Shown here: positions 8,436 through 16,574 of the stretch, in pieces
Numbering within the stretch: position 1 is the first letter of the stretch
Layout of the letters: each line of letters opens with the position of its first letter
Assembly: GCA_037441775.1 (NCBI GenBank)
Contig: JBBIRO010000008.1
Coordinates: 36,540-100,539, forward strand
DNA length: 64,000 bases
Origin: CAMTWB01 sp037441775
GTDB taxonomy: Bacteria > Desulfobacterota > Syntrophia > Syntrophales > CAMTWB01
Direction of reading: 5' to 3'
The notes under the pieces: generated by a model
Databases searched by the model: none
Told to the model about the DNA's origin: nothing
Seen by the model: the letters and a program-made list of their open reading frames with translations, nothing else
Position numbers and translations under genes: made by a program

Positions 8436-10323
8436 CAATCCCTTCAGGAAAATCTTCTGGATCGCCCCAGAATATGCAGCGCGTCGGGCAGACGGCGAAA
8501 CAAGCCGGCTGTTCATTATGGCCCCTTTTTTCAATGCAGAGGTCGCACTTTACCGCCTTGGCCAGGTACTGGTTAAACTGCATCACATCATACGGACAGG
8601 ACTGGACGCAGGAACTCCCACAGGTGATGCAGCGCCTGGCCTCCTGCGTAACCAGGTCTTCGGTCAGCAGCAGCTCTACTTCGTTGAAATTTTTTATTCG
8701 CTCTTGAGGACTCAGTGAAGGCGTTTGCGTCCGGGCCGCGGGATCGTATTTTTCCTTTTGTGGTTCAGTGATCGGCTTGAGTTCGATATCTCTCCCTAAG
8801 CGCAGGTTCTGACCTCTCAGGTAGCGGTCGATAGATATGGCCGCCTGCTTCCCATCGGCAATAGCTTCGATGACTGTTTTGGCCCCGCGGACCGCGTCTC
8901 CCCCGGAGAAGACAGCGGGATCATCAGTTTGCAGCGTCAAGGGGTCAACCTTCATTGTTCGAGTGCTGTTGAGCTTAGCGCCGCACCCGTCATTCAGGCA
9001 TGACCAATCCGATTCCTGCCCCAGGGCGGTGATTACCGCATCCACGTTAATCGTGAATTCTGAACCGGGGATGGGAACAGGACGCCCGCGCCCGCTTGCG
9101 TCTGGTTCCGTCAATCGTGTCTTGATGCATTCGATCGCTTCAACCCGCCCGTTTTTTCCGATAAATCGCACCGGTTGGGTAAGGAGGTGGAGCGTAATCC
9201 CCTCCTCCTGGCAGGCTTCAATTTCTTCCTGTCGCGCGGGCATTTCTTCCCGGCCACGCCGGTAGAGGATAAAGGCGTTGTCCGCCCCCAATCTGCGCGC
9301 CGACCTTACGGCGTCCAGCGCTACATTTCCCCCGCCGATTACGGCGACATTCTTGCCAAGCGAAACAGGGCTTCCCAGGTTGATCTGGCGAAGATAATCC
9401 AGTCCATTATAGACCTGGGCCAGGTCCTCGCCCGCAATATCCAGCCGAAGGGCTTTCTGCGCGCCGATGGCCAGGAAAAAGGCCTGGAACCCCTCATCGC
9501 GCAATTTAGCGAAGGTGGTATCTTTTCCCACCTCAACGCCGGTTTTCATGGTCACGCCCATCTTGCGAATCAATTCAATCTCCGCCTGGACAATTTTGCG
9601 CGGAAGGCGGTAAGCCGGTATTCCCAGGGTCAACATACCTCCCAATAGCGGTGACTTCTCGAATACAGTTACCTGATATCCTTCCTGCGCCAGATAGTAC
9701 GCACAGGTCAAGCCGGCAGGGCCGGAGCCGATGATGGCAACCCTGGCCTCTTTTTTATCTTTAATTTCCGGCCGATAACGCTCTCGGGCATTCAAATCAA
9801 GATCGGCCAGAAAACGTTCAATTGCGTGGATGGCGACGGGTTTGTCAATTTGATCCCGTTCGCAGGCCGCTTCGCAAGGGTGAGGGCAGACCCGCCCGCA
9901 GATCGATGGGAAGGGGCTTGATTCTTTGATCAGCTCGAGCGCCTCTCGGAATCGTCCCTTGACTGCCAGGCTGACATAGCCCTGGACATTGATGTGCGCC
10001 GGGCAGCCCACCTTGCAGGAGGATGTATCCTGTTTTTCCACCCCCGACCTGCCCGGCACCGCGTTACAGCCTGTGCATTTCCCGTTGTCGTGCAAGACAA
10101 CGCCGGTCAGCGGATCGGTGGTGATAGCCAGTTCCGGACAGGCCTTCGCGCAGGGGGCATCGGTGCAATGTTGACAAAACAAGGGCCGGTAAAAAGGCGC
10201 CCTCTCCAGCACTCTAACCACTTTCGGGCCGGCCGCCAGCCCATGCTCCTGCTTGCAGGCCACTTCACAGGCGTGGCACCCCATGCATTCCGCTTCGTTG
10301 TACAGCAAGGTAATTTTACCCAT
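8422..10323 (-). CDS. Iron-sulfur flavoprotein: GltD-like NAD(P)/FAD oxidoreductase inserted in a DmsB-type ferredoxin
   Basis: A 633-residue electron-transfer protein, probable partner of the bis-MGD enzyme encoded 18 bases upstream. Residues 1-85 are the first part of a DmsB/HycB-type ferredoxin: CMGCHACEVAC (from 13), CQHCTDAPCAKAC (from 50) and KCTGC (from 82). Residues about 95-560 are a GltD-like unit: an N-terminal Fe-S region (CKVGCPAH; CGRVCPHPCEAAC), FAD site VAIIGSGPAGLTCAYYLA (about 195), NAD(P) site VAVIGGGNVALDAVR (about 326) and FSGGDAVRGAKTV. Residues 562-633 then resume the ferredoxin: CITCGSSCVQSCPYDVMQF, KCDLC and PACFAVCPTRCIFWGD. The flavoprotein is thus nested in the ferredoxin. 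It probably passes electrons between the Mo/W enzyme and NAD(P)H. No membrane anchor is seen. Confidence 0.85.
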   Translation of the reverse strand: MGKITLLYNEAECMGCHACEVACKQEHGLAAGPKVVRVLERAPFYRPLFCQHCTDAPCAKACPELAITTDPLTGVVLHDNGKCTGCNAVPGRSGVEKQDTSSCKVGCPAHINVQGYVSLAVKGRFREALELIKESSPFPSICGRVCPHPCEAACERDQIDKPVAIHAIERFLADLDLNARERYRPEIKDKKEARVAIIGSGPAGLTCAYYLAQEGYQVTVFEKSPLLGGMLTLGIPAYRLPRKIVQAEIELIRKMGVTMKTGVEVGKDTTFAKLRDEGFQAFFLAIGAQKALRLDIAGEDLAQVYNGLDYLRQINLGSPVSLGKNVAVIGGGNVALDAVRSARRLGADNAFILYRRGREEMPARQEEIEACQEEGITLHLLTQPVRFIGKNGRVEAIECIKTRLTEPDASGRGRPVPIPGSEFTINVDAVITALGQESDWSCLNDGCGAKLNSTRTMKVDPLTLQTDDPAVFSGGDAVRGAKTVIEAIADGKQAAISIDRYLRGQNLRLGRDIELKPITEPQKEKYDPAARTQTPSLSPQERIKNFNEVELLLTEDLVTQEARRCITCGSSCVQSCPYDVMQFNQYLAKAVKCDLCIEKRGHNEQPACFAVCPTRCIFWGDPEDFPEGIDARI

Positions 10324-10341
10324 CGGTTTCCTCCTATCCGT

Positions 10342-12429
10342 CTATCCCTCACAGGGAGATATGTTGCATAAACAGACTCTGAGATTGGTGGATCCCATCG
10401 CGGGATCCAGGGTCTCATAGGCATTGTCGGTCAGGATGTTGACATTGGAAATGTCCCAGCCGTGGCCCGAATCTTTCATCTCCGGGTACCACCAGCCATG
10501 CTCGGAAACAATTACCCGGGGATCAATATTGTCGTTGAGTTTAGCGCGCTGCTTAATTCGCCCCCGCGGGGAGGAGATATAAACCCATTGACCGTCTTTT
10601 ATCTGATGTTTTTGGGCTGTCTCCGGATGGATCTCCACGATGGGATCGGGCCTGATCTCCCTTAACCAAGGTATCTGCCGGTTTGCCGAATGGAAAAATG
10701 TTGGCGTCCTGAGGCCCGCATTGAGGATATAGGGGAAATCCTTGAGGAGTTCCGGTTTGGAGACCGGGCTTTCGGGAACTTCCACATATTTAGGGAGGGG
10801 ATCGTATCCCCATTTCTCCAGAACGGTCGAATAGAGCTCCACCTTTTTGGTCGGTGTGGAAAAACCGCGCTCTTTATATTTCCGATAAACCATTTCGCCC
10901 CGGAGATATCCCTTTTCCTTGAACTGTTCCCAGGTCAGGCCCGATGGTTCGAGCAGGTAATCCAGCGCGCCCTCCACCGTGTCTGGCCAGTCCTGGCCCA
11001 TTCGTTTACCCAGCTCCAGAAATATCTTATGGTCTTGCCAGCATTCCCCGATCTCGACGCACTTTTGCCTTGCCAAAACAAATCCGTGCCGTTTCCAGTT
11101 GTCAGCCACATGGTTTTGCTCAAGCCAGGTGCCCGCCGGCAGGAAGATATCCGCCAGTTCCGCAGTCGGCGTCAAAAAGAAGTCCACCACAACGAGGAAC
11201 TCCAGTTGCTTGAGCGCCGCGTAGGCCTCTTTGGCATTGGCTCTGGTAACTACGGGATTGCTGCCGCAGAGGATACCGGCCTTGAGCGGATAGGGTTTGC
11301 CGGTGACAATGGCGTCCCAGGCCTTCTTGGGATTAATAAGCGCCACCCTGGCTCCCAGCTTGAACTGATCACCGCCCAGCCTTTTCTTTTGCTGTTCCGG
11401 AGAAAGATCCCGGTGGCGGGAAAATTCGGCCACGGTGCGCGTGGGCGGGTTTACAAACAGGGCATTCCCGCCGGGGGCGTCGAGATTCCCGGTTATGGCC
11501 ATCAACCCGGTCGTGGCACGGGTATAATTGACGCAGTTGATGGTCTGTTCCGTGGGAACGCCCCAATGGATACAGGCCGGCTTCGTCGTGGCATACATTC
11601 TCGCGGCCTGACGAATCAGATCCTTGTCAATCCAGGTGATTTCCTGGATTTTGTCCAGGGGGTAGTCCTTCATCACCCTTTCCCTAAAGGGCTCCCAGCC
11701 ATGGATGTAATTTTCGACGAATTCTTTTTCGTAAAGCTCCTCTTCGATGATGACTCGATGAAAACCCATGGCCAGCGCGGCATCAGTCCCCGGTCTGATC
11801 TGGAGCCAAAGGTCCGCTTTATTGGCGATAAATCCCTTGCGGGGATCGATGCAGATCAGCTTGCTTCCCTTTTTATAGGCCCGCCAGAAAGATTCCCCCT
11901 TGTATTCATCCGGGTTGTTCCACTGCGGATTGCAGGCCCACATGACAATACATTTGGGGTCGCCTTCATAATCGGCGATGGGCAGCGTACCGCAGGTGAT
12001 CAGGGTTGACCCCACCCGGGAGACATAACACATATGTCCGGCGGTAAGCACATTCGGGGTTCCCAGCAGGTTGGAAAAACGGTAAAGATGGCTTTCATAA
12101 TCCCGACCCGTTCCTTGACCAACCACAATGGATTCCGGCCCGTATTGGGCGATCACATTTTGAAACTTCTCCACGATGGTATTCAACGCCTCATCCCAGC
12201 TAATCCTTTGCCAGCCCTGATCCGTCTTTTTCATCGGATGAAGTATCCGGTCAGGATGGTACGCCAGCTGCGTAATGGCCAGGCCCTTGGTGCACAAAGT
12301 CCCGTGGCTGATGGGTGAGTCTGGATCGCCCTCCACCTTGATCACCCGGCCGTCCTTTACATGGGCGATGACCCCGCAGCCCCCATGACAGCTCCGGCAA
12401 GCCGTTCTAATTTTCTTAACCTCTTCCAT
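10342..12429 (-). CDS. Molybdenum/tungsten bis-MGD oxidoreductase (DMSO reductase superfamily)
   Basis: A 695-residue catalytic subunit. Cys11, Cys14, Cys18 and Cys46 (CRSCHGGC, GTLCTKG) would bind an N-terminal 4Fe-4S cluster. Cys134 in GHMCYVSRVG is the likely metal ligand; no in-frame TGA stands there, so the protein does not use selenocysteine. Further motifs are IDPRKGFIANKADLWLQIRP, GCNP-like CGSNPVVTRANAK, and the C-terminal cofactor-binding domain (VYISSPRGRIKQ). No Tat signal is present, so it should be cytoplasmic. The closest fold relative I can align from memory is acetylene hydratase, but that enzyme's catalytic Asp beside its second cluster cysteine is His here. The CoA-ligase neighbour suggests an acyl-CoA substrate, perhaps as in phenylacetyl-CoA oxidation. 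The true substrate is unknown. Confidence 0.85.
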   Translation of the reverse strand: MEEVKKIRTACRSCHGGCGVIAHVKDGRVIKVEGDPDSPISHGTLCTKGLAITQLAYHPDRILHPMKKTDQGWQRISWDEALNTIVEKFQNVIAQYGPESIVVGQGTGRDYESHLYRFSNLLGTPNVLTAGHMCYVSRVGSTLITCGTLPIADYEGDPKCIVMWACNPQWNNPDEYKGESFWRAYKKGSKLICIDPRKGFIANKADLWLQIRPGTDAALAMGFHRVIIEEELYEKEFVENYIHGWEPFRERVMKDYPLDKIQEITWIDKDLIRQAARMYATTKPACIHWGVPTEQTINCVNYTRATTGLMAITGNLDAPGGNALFVNPPTRTVAEFSRHRDLSPEQQKKRLGGDQFKLGARVALINPKKAWDAIVTGKPYPLKAGILCGSNPVVTRANAKEAYAALKQLEFLVVVDFFLTPTAELADIFLPAGTWLEQNHVADNWKRHGFVLARQKCVEIGECWQDHKIFLELGKRMGQDWPDTVEGALDYLLEPSGLTWEQFKEKGYLRGEMVYRKYKERGFSTPTKKVELYSTVLEKWGYDPLPKYVEVPESPVSKPELLKDFPYILNAGLRTPTFFHSANRQIPWLREIRPDPIVEIHPETAQKHQIKDGQWVYISSPRGRIKQRAKLNDNIDPRVIVSEHGWWYPEMKDSGHGWDISNVNILTDNAYETLDPAMGSTNLRVCLCNISPCEG

Positions 12430-12596
12430 CAGTTCTCCTCCTTATGAGTTATCGGGGTTATAAACTTAAGAATGCCGGCAAAGGTCGCTATGATTTCGGC
12501 ATTCTTAAGGATTGCAGGATTATCCTGCGCGAGCGTCCGCAGCTTATGGGCGCTTTCTGATATCTTCTCGATTTCCCTGCGTATCTGCTCATGCAT
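12429..12596 (-). CDS. Small protein of 55 residues, translationally coupled, unknown
   Basis: Hand translation from ATG 12596 gives MHEQIRREIEKISESAHKLR, then TLAQDNPAILKNAEIIATFA and GILKFITPITHKEEN. GAGAGGG lies just upstream of the ATG, and the ATG comes five bases after the CoA-ligase stop. Its TGA shares its last base with the ATG of the bis-MGD gene (TGATG), a typical coupling arrangement. The first 30 residues should form an amphipathic charged helix; the rest is mildly hydrophobic, too polar for a sure membrane segment. I recognise no family. Position between ligase and oxidoreductase suggests a small accessory or subunit of this system. Confidence 0.65.
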   Translation of the reverse strand: MHEQIRREIEKISESAHKLRTLAQDNPAILKNAEIIATFAGILKFITPITHKEEN

Positions 12597-12600
12597 TTTT

Positions 12601-13902
12601 CTATCCCTCTCTCAAATCTTTAAACCGTTTGGCCTTGAGCATGTAGCGCGGCAGCGATTCCGGCGGCTCAAGCTGTACATGAAAGGAGAGGTTGGTCTTC
12701 ACCTTCAATCTCTCCATAAGCCTTGCTTTTGTCTGTAGCGCCTCATCATTTCCAAGCTTTGGCGACAGCTCCGCCTTAAGGATAATTTCATCCATGATCC
12801 CGATCCTCTTTACGACGATCTCGTATTCGACGACCTCCGGGAATTCCTGTCTGAGGGCTTCTTCCACTGTCATCGGCGAAAAAAGGACCCCTCTTATTTT
12901 TCTCAAATCGTCGGTTCTCCCCAAAACCTCTTTTATCTTAAGTGAACTCCGGCCGCAGGAGCAGCAATCTTTTCCCTTGATTACGAGGTCTTTGGTGTTG
13001 AACCTAATCAGGGGAAAAGACCTTCGGCCTAAAGGGGTGACCACGACAATGCCCATCTCACCTTCCGCCACCTCTTCCCGGAGGTTTTCAGGGTCGAGAA
13101 TCTCAACCAAAAAAAAGGGTTCAATCAGATGCAGGCCGTCTTTTGCCTCGCACATACCAGCCCAGGCGCAGGGTTCCGTCCCGCCGATGTGGTCGAAAAC
13201 ATGGCATTGGAAGAGCTCTTCGAGTCTTTTTCGCGTCGCTTGCGGCATCGGTTCTCCCGCGCAAAGCATCCGTTCAATCCCCAGCGAGGCCGGATCAATA
13301 CCCAAATTTTTTGCCTCCTGGGCAAGGTGGAGTCCATAGGTCGGGGTGTTCATCATCCCGTTGGCGCGGATCTCCAGGATCTTGTGAATCCTCCCTTTGG
13401 TATCAAGCGCCCCTCCGGGGACCAGTTCGCAACCCAGCTTTTCCGATGCAAAATGGGCTTCCCAAAAGGCAACATAAACATTATAGCCAAAGGGAAGAAA
13501 GACCCGATGGCGGGGTCTGAACCCGGCCATATAGAGGATATGACACCATACCTCGGTTCTCCACTGCCAGCTTTCATAGGTTTCTGGCACATAGACCGGT
13601 ATTCCCGTCGTTCCACTCGTCTGCCGGAAGCAGGTGACGCTGGCAATATCCGTTCCCAGCGTCCCGCCATAGGGGAAGGGATCCATCGCCTGGTAGAGAC
13701 GCAATTCTTCCTTGTCGGTGAGAGGGATTTTTCCGATATCGTTTAGCGTTTTGATATCATCCGGGTTAATTCCCCTTAACTTGTCCTGATAGAGCCGGGA
13801 ATGGTCCTTGGCATAGGAGAGCATCTGGCGAAAGTAGCTAAGTTCAATCTGGGTCAATGATTCTCTGGGCAGGGTCTCTAAATAAGGATTCCAGTACTGC
13901 AT
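12601..13902 (-). CDS. Phenylacetate-CoA ligase family protein (PaaK-like)
   Basis: A 433-residue AMP-forming CoA ligase. The P-loop is in FRQTSGTTGIPVYVPET (about 92-108); the family's aromatic/substrate region follows; the adenylate-binding block is FDHIGGTEPCAWAG; FPLIRFNTKDL and GRTDDLRKIRGVLFSP carry the hinge and C-terminal domain. A CSCG cysteine pair near residue 315 is common in PaaK homologues. It would activate an aromatic or other carboxylic acid with ATP and CoA in the cytoplasm. It lies 21 bases after the IclR gene and is followed by the small protein and the bis-MGD oxidoreductase, so its CoA thioester is the likely substrate of that enzyme. The exact acid cannot be read from sequence. 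Confidence 0.85.
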   Translation of the reverse strand: MQYWNPYLETLPRESLTQIELSYFRQMLSYAKDHSRLYQDKLRGINPDDIKTLNDIGKIPLTDKEELRLYQAMDPFPYGGTLGTDIASVTCFRQTSGTTGIPVYVPETYESWQWRTEVWCHILYMAGFRPRHRVFLPFGYNVYVAFWEAHFASEKLGCELVPGGALDTKGRIHKILEIRANGMMNTPTYGLHLAQEAKNLGIDPASLGIERMLCAGEPMPQATRKRLEELFQCHVFDHIGGTEPCAWAGMCEAKDGLHLIEPFFLVEILDPENLREEVAEGEMGIVVVTPLGRRSFPLIRFNTKDLVIKGKDCCSCGRSSLKIKEVLGRTDDLRKIRGVLFSPMTVEEALRQEFPEVVEYEIVVKRIGIMDEIILKAELSPKLGNDEALQTKARLMERLKVKTNLSFHVQLEPPESLPRYMLKAKRFKDLREG

Positions 13903-13923
13903 CGCTTGATCCTCCTGTCCTAC

Positions 13924-14754
13924 CTAATTGTCCACCCCAGAGGGGAAGATGGATTGCGTTTCGGCCCCCAATTTTTGTGAAATAGTCCCGGCTATTCGGA
14001 CAACCTGCCGGCCATATTCCTGAATCTTGATCCGGGGAAATGTTCCGATGAGAATGAGACAGCCAATCATTTTCTCGCCCAGGCCAAACACGGGCGAGCT
14101 GACCACGTTCACCCCTGCGGTAACTTCCCCCGCATCCCAGGCAAACCCCTGCTGCCGGCATTGCCGGAGATCATTTTTTAAACGATCCATATCCGGCAGC
14201 GATGTTTCTCCATAAAAGTAGAGCTTCTTTTGGGATAGGATTCTTTTTTGGTCATAATCGTTCATAAAGGCGACCATCGCTTTCCCGTGGGCTCCCAGGG
14301 TGATATGGAAGCGGTGCCCCAGGCGCAAGGAAAACCCGATATTCTGATTTCCTTCGTGCTTGGCCACCACAAAGAGATGATCGGCGCTGATAATGGCAAA
14401 AAGCGCGGTTCCGGCAGTTTCCTTGGCCAGTGGTTCAAGAAAGGGAGCGACTACGTCAGGATAAGAAAGCTGATCCAGTATTCTGCGTGATAAAAAAATT
14501 AAACCCGGGCCCAAAAAGTAGGTTTTTGCATGGTCATCTTTTTCTACCAGGCCAAACATTTTCAAAGTGTTGAGAATCGAATATCCTTTGCTCTTGTGGA
14601 TGCCGACCGCTTGGCATATTTCCGTAAGCGTGATCTTGAATTTTTCGCTTTTCCCCATGTGGAGAAGGATTTTTGCCGCCTGCTCAACCGCGGGGACGAG
14701 AGGCTTAGTATTTGGAAGATGGGAGGCCGTCTCTTCGGCAGGGGTTATTTTCAT
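13924..14754 (-). CDS. IclR-family transcriptional regulator
   Basis: A 276-residue regulator. Residues about 20-85 form the winged HTH (AAKILLHMGKSEKFKITLTE, then VGIHKSKGYSILNTLKMFGL), and about 100-265 the IclR effector domain (HLFVVAKHEGNQNIGFSLRL, then GAHGKAMVAFM; WDAGEVTAGVNVVSSPVFG; GCLILIGTFPRI). It is the first gene of the minus-strand cluster with the CoA ligase and bis-MGD enzyme, 21 bases before the ligase. IclR proteins usually bind a small organic acid and control neighbouring catabolic genes. A perfect 14-bp palindrome 39 bases upstream of its start is a candidate operator, suggesting autoregulation of the whole set. Confidence 0.85.
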   Translation of the reverse strand: MKITPAEETASHLPNTKPLVPAVEQAAKILLHMGKSEKFKITLTEICQAVGIHKSKGYSILNTLKMFGLVEKDDHAKTYFLGPGLIFLSRRILDQLSYPDVVAPFLEPLAKETAGTALFAIISADHLFVVAKHEGNQNIGFSLRLGHRFHITLGAHGKAMVAFMNDYDQKRILSQKKLYFYGETSLPDMDRLKNDLRQCRQQGFAWDAGEVTAGVNVVSSPVFGLGEKMIGCLILIGTFPRIKIQEYGRQVVRIAGTISQKLGAETQSIFPSGVDN

Positions 14755-14792
14755 ATTTCAACCTTAAGAGTAAAGCCTGCAACGGAAAATTA

Positions 14793-14806
14793 TTCTATAT
14801 ATAGAA
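14793..14806 (-). promoter_or_regulatory. Perfect palindrome, candidate IclR operator
   Basis: TTCTATATATAGAA is a perfect 14-bp palindrome, 39 bases before the IclR start codon. A related half (GTTCTGTATA, 14811-14820) follows. The AT-rich stretch is also a plausible -10/-35 area for the minus-strand operon. IclR-type regulators bind short palindromes near their own promoters; the assignment here is inferred. Confidence 0.4.
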
Positions 14807-15069
14807 CTATGTTCTGTATATTACAAGGAGCCGTTCTGGCTTGTCAAGCGATTTTTTTCAGAATATCCGAAACGCCGCAAAGGGTTATTTTTCGGGAATT
14901 ACGGGAAGTTTTTTCTTTGAAGTGAAAACAATCAGTGGTAGAATGATATCAAATTATCGGAAAAAGCGAAGTTCGTATATTAATTGTTCGTGGATGCTAT
15001 CGGAAAGATGGAACCTATGTTCGAGGTCATTATAGAGCAAGGCCGCGTCGATAACTGAGAATTGCAGCT

Positions 15070-15756
15070 ATGAACTTAAAAGTAAATATATTCCTAGTGT
15101 TATTAACCACCATTTTTCTACCGATCTTGGTGCAGGCCCAAGAACATGTAGGGCGTGTTCTTGGAGTAACTGATGGGAATACAATAACCCTTCTCGATCC
15201 GAGCAAGCACCAAATCAAGGTACGGCTTGCCGAGATTGATACACCGGAATCCGCACAGCCCTATGGCAACCGTGCAAAACAAGAACTTTCTAAATTGGTA
15301 TTCGGGAAGACGATTACACTCAAAGTGCACGATACCGACCGCTACGGACGTATTGTTGCTCGCGTCTATGTTGATACGCTTGATGTAAATGCTGAAATGG
15401 TGCGGCGAGGTGCGGCTTGGGTTTATAGGAAGTATGCAAGAGATCATGGCCTTTATGTTTTAGAAGATCAAGCGCGGCAAGCCAAAGTGGGCTTGTGGAG
15501 CTTGACGGAAGCGGAAAGAGTTCCGCCGTGGGAATGGCGTAATGCCAAGCAAAGGCCCTCTAAAGACGAAGCAACCATCCCAGCATATAGCCAAACACCT
15601 CAACATAGCACCGGCCAAGGTTTTACGTGCGCTGGCAAAACAAAATGTGGGCAAATGACTAGTTGTGCAGAGGCGTATTTTTACTTGAACCAATGTGGGC
15701 TCACCAGTCTTGATAGGGATAAAAACGGAATACCATGTGAAAGCATATGTCGCTGA
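15070..15756 (+). CDS. Exported thermonuclease (SNase domain) with excalibur calcium-binding C-terminus
   Basis: A 228-residue protein. Residues 1-23 are a Sec signal peptide (FLVLLTTIFLPILVQAQ). About 25-150 is a staphylococcal-nuclease domain: VLGVTDGNTITLL, VRLAEIDTPESAQPYG with the catalytic Arg, Asp and Glu, then DRYGRIVARVYV and RRGAAWVYRKY. The last 45 residues (FTCAGKTKCGQMTSCAEAYF, then LDRDKNGIPCESIC) are an excalibur domain with its D-x-D-x-D-G-like calcium loop and paired cysteines. It should cut nucleic acid outside the cytoplasm. The gene is followed 39 bases later by an attC-like site, so it looks like an integron cassette, though the left end of that cassette was not found. 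Local sequence is more AT-rich than the neighbours, consistent with transfer. Confidence 0.85.
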   Translation: MNLKVNIFLVLLTTIFLPILVQAQEHVGRVLGVTDGNTITLLDPSKHQIKVRLAEIDTPESAQPYGNRAKQELSKLVFGKTITLKVHDTDRYGRIVARVYVDTLDVNAEMVRRGAAWVYRKYARDHGLYVLEDQARQAKVGLWSLTEAERVPPWEWRNAKQRPSKDEATIPAYSQTPQHSTGQGFTCAGKTKCGQMTSCAEAYFYLNQCGLTSLDRDKNGIPCESICR

Positions 15757-15795
15757 AATACTGTTTATAGATGAAAAGCAAATTAAATTAATCGC

Positions 15796-15867
15796 CTACA
15801 ACAGCATCAACACGGACTGGCTATTCCGCTGCGTTCCGTTGTCAGCCGGTTATGCGGAGCGTTAGCC
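15796..15867 (+). repeat. attC-like recombination site 1 (integron cassette boundary)
   Basis: A 72-base imperfect inverted repeat bounded by CTACAAC (R''-like, 15796-15802) and GTTAGCC (R'-like, 15861-15867). The inner arms, GCATCAACACGGACTG on the left and CAGCCGGTTATGC on the right, pair with unpaired bases on one side only (C, A and A), the extrahelical-base pattern typical of attC. The loop contains TTCCGCTGCG, also present in site 2. The crossover would fall after the G at 15861. Confidence 0.7.
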
Positions 15868-15898
15868 GTCTAAGCAATGACGTAAGGAGGATTAGCGT

Positions 15899-16555
15899 AT
15901 GAAATTGAAAACAATGATCGTCATGGTTGGGATTATTGCATGTGTGATTATTGCATGTGTATCGGGTAGTACCTTTGCCCAAGATACTGTGGTGAAAGAG
16001 TTCTCCGGATCAGGTGGAAAAAACACAAGCCCTTTTTCAGTAAAGGATGGGTGGGAGATTCAGTGGGATGCTAAGGGCGATATTTTCCAGCTGTTTCTAT
16101 ACACAGCAAAAGGAGATATGGGAGGCGTTCCGGCGAATCAACAAGGATCTGGCAAAGGGTCATCCTACCAAGCCAAAGGCGGACAGTATTATCTTCAGGT
16201 TAATGCCATTGGGAATTGGGCTATCAAGGTGGTTCAGACTGGCGGGCAGTCTTCCAGTGTAGAGGTGAACAAGAGCGACTCAAAGACAACCTCTTCCGAA
16301 ATTGCGACCTTTTCTGGCTCTGGTGGCAAGAACACTAGACCATTTACGACCACCGGGCCTTGGGAGATTCAGTGGGATGCTAAGGGCAATATTTTCCAAC
16401 TGTTTCTATACACAGCAAATGGAGATATGGCAGGCGTTCCGGCAAACCAGCAAGGATCAGGCAAAGGAACATCTTTTCAACCCAAAGCTGGCAAATACTA
16501 CCTTCAAGTGAACGCAATCGGAACTTGGAGCATAAAAATAGTCCCCGTAAGGTAG
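15899..16555 (+). CDS. Exported protein of two tandem repeats, unknown (gene cassette)
   Basis: A 218-residue protein with a Sec-type signal (about 1-28, ending STFAQ) and two copies of a roughly 75-residue domain, about 35-112 and 138-216. Each copy has FSGSGGKNT, PF, WEIQWDAKG, IFQLFLYTA, GDM, GVPANQQGSGKG, YYLQVNAIG and WSIKIV-like ends. The DNA of the copies is also highly similar, so the duplication is recent. The residue pattern suggests a small beta-sandwich, perhaps a binding or surface domain; I do not recognise a named family. AAGGAGG lies about ten bases before the ATG. The gene fills a cassette bounded by two attC-like sites whose ends match each other exactly. Confidence 0.75.
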   Translation: MKLKTMIVMVGIIACVIIACVSGSTFAQDTVVKEFSGSGGKNTSPFSVKDGWEIQWDAKGDIFQLFLYTAKGDMGGVPANQQGSGKGSSYQAKGGQYYLQVNAIGNWAIKVVQTGGQSSSVEVNKSDSKTTSSEIATFSGSGGKNTRPFTTTGPWEIQWDAKGNIFQLFLYTANGDMAGVPANQQGSGKGTSFQPKAGKYYLQVNAIGTWSIKIVPVR

Positions 16556-16574
16556 ACGAGGAATAGGAATGGGC

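Noticed and set aside
10690..12009. A 439-codon plus-strand open frame opposite the bis-MGD gene
   Set aside because: It is the antisense shadow of a clearly recognisable enzyme, with no family similarity or ribosome site of its own.
10342..12429. Assignment as acetylene hydratase or as a selenocysteine formate dehydrogenase
   Set aside because: The catalytic Asp beside the second cluster cysteine is His here, and the metal-ligand position is an ordinary Cys codon, not TGA.
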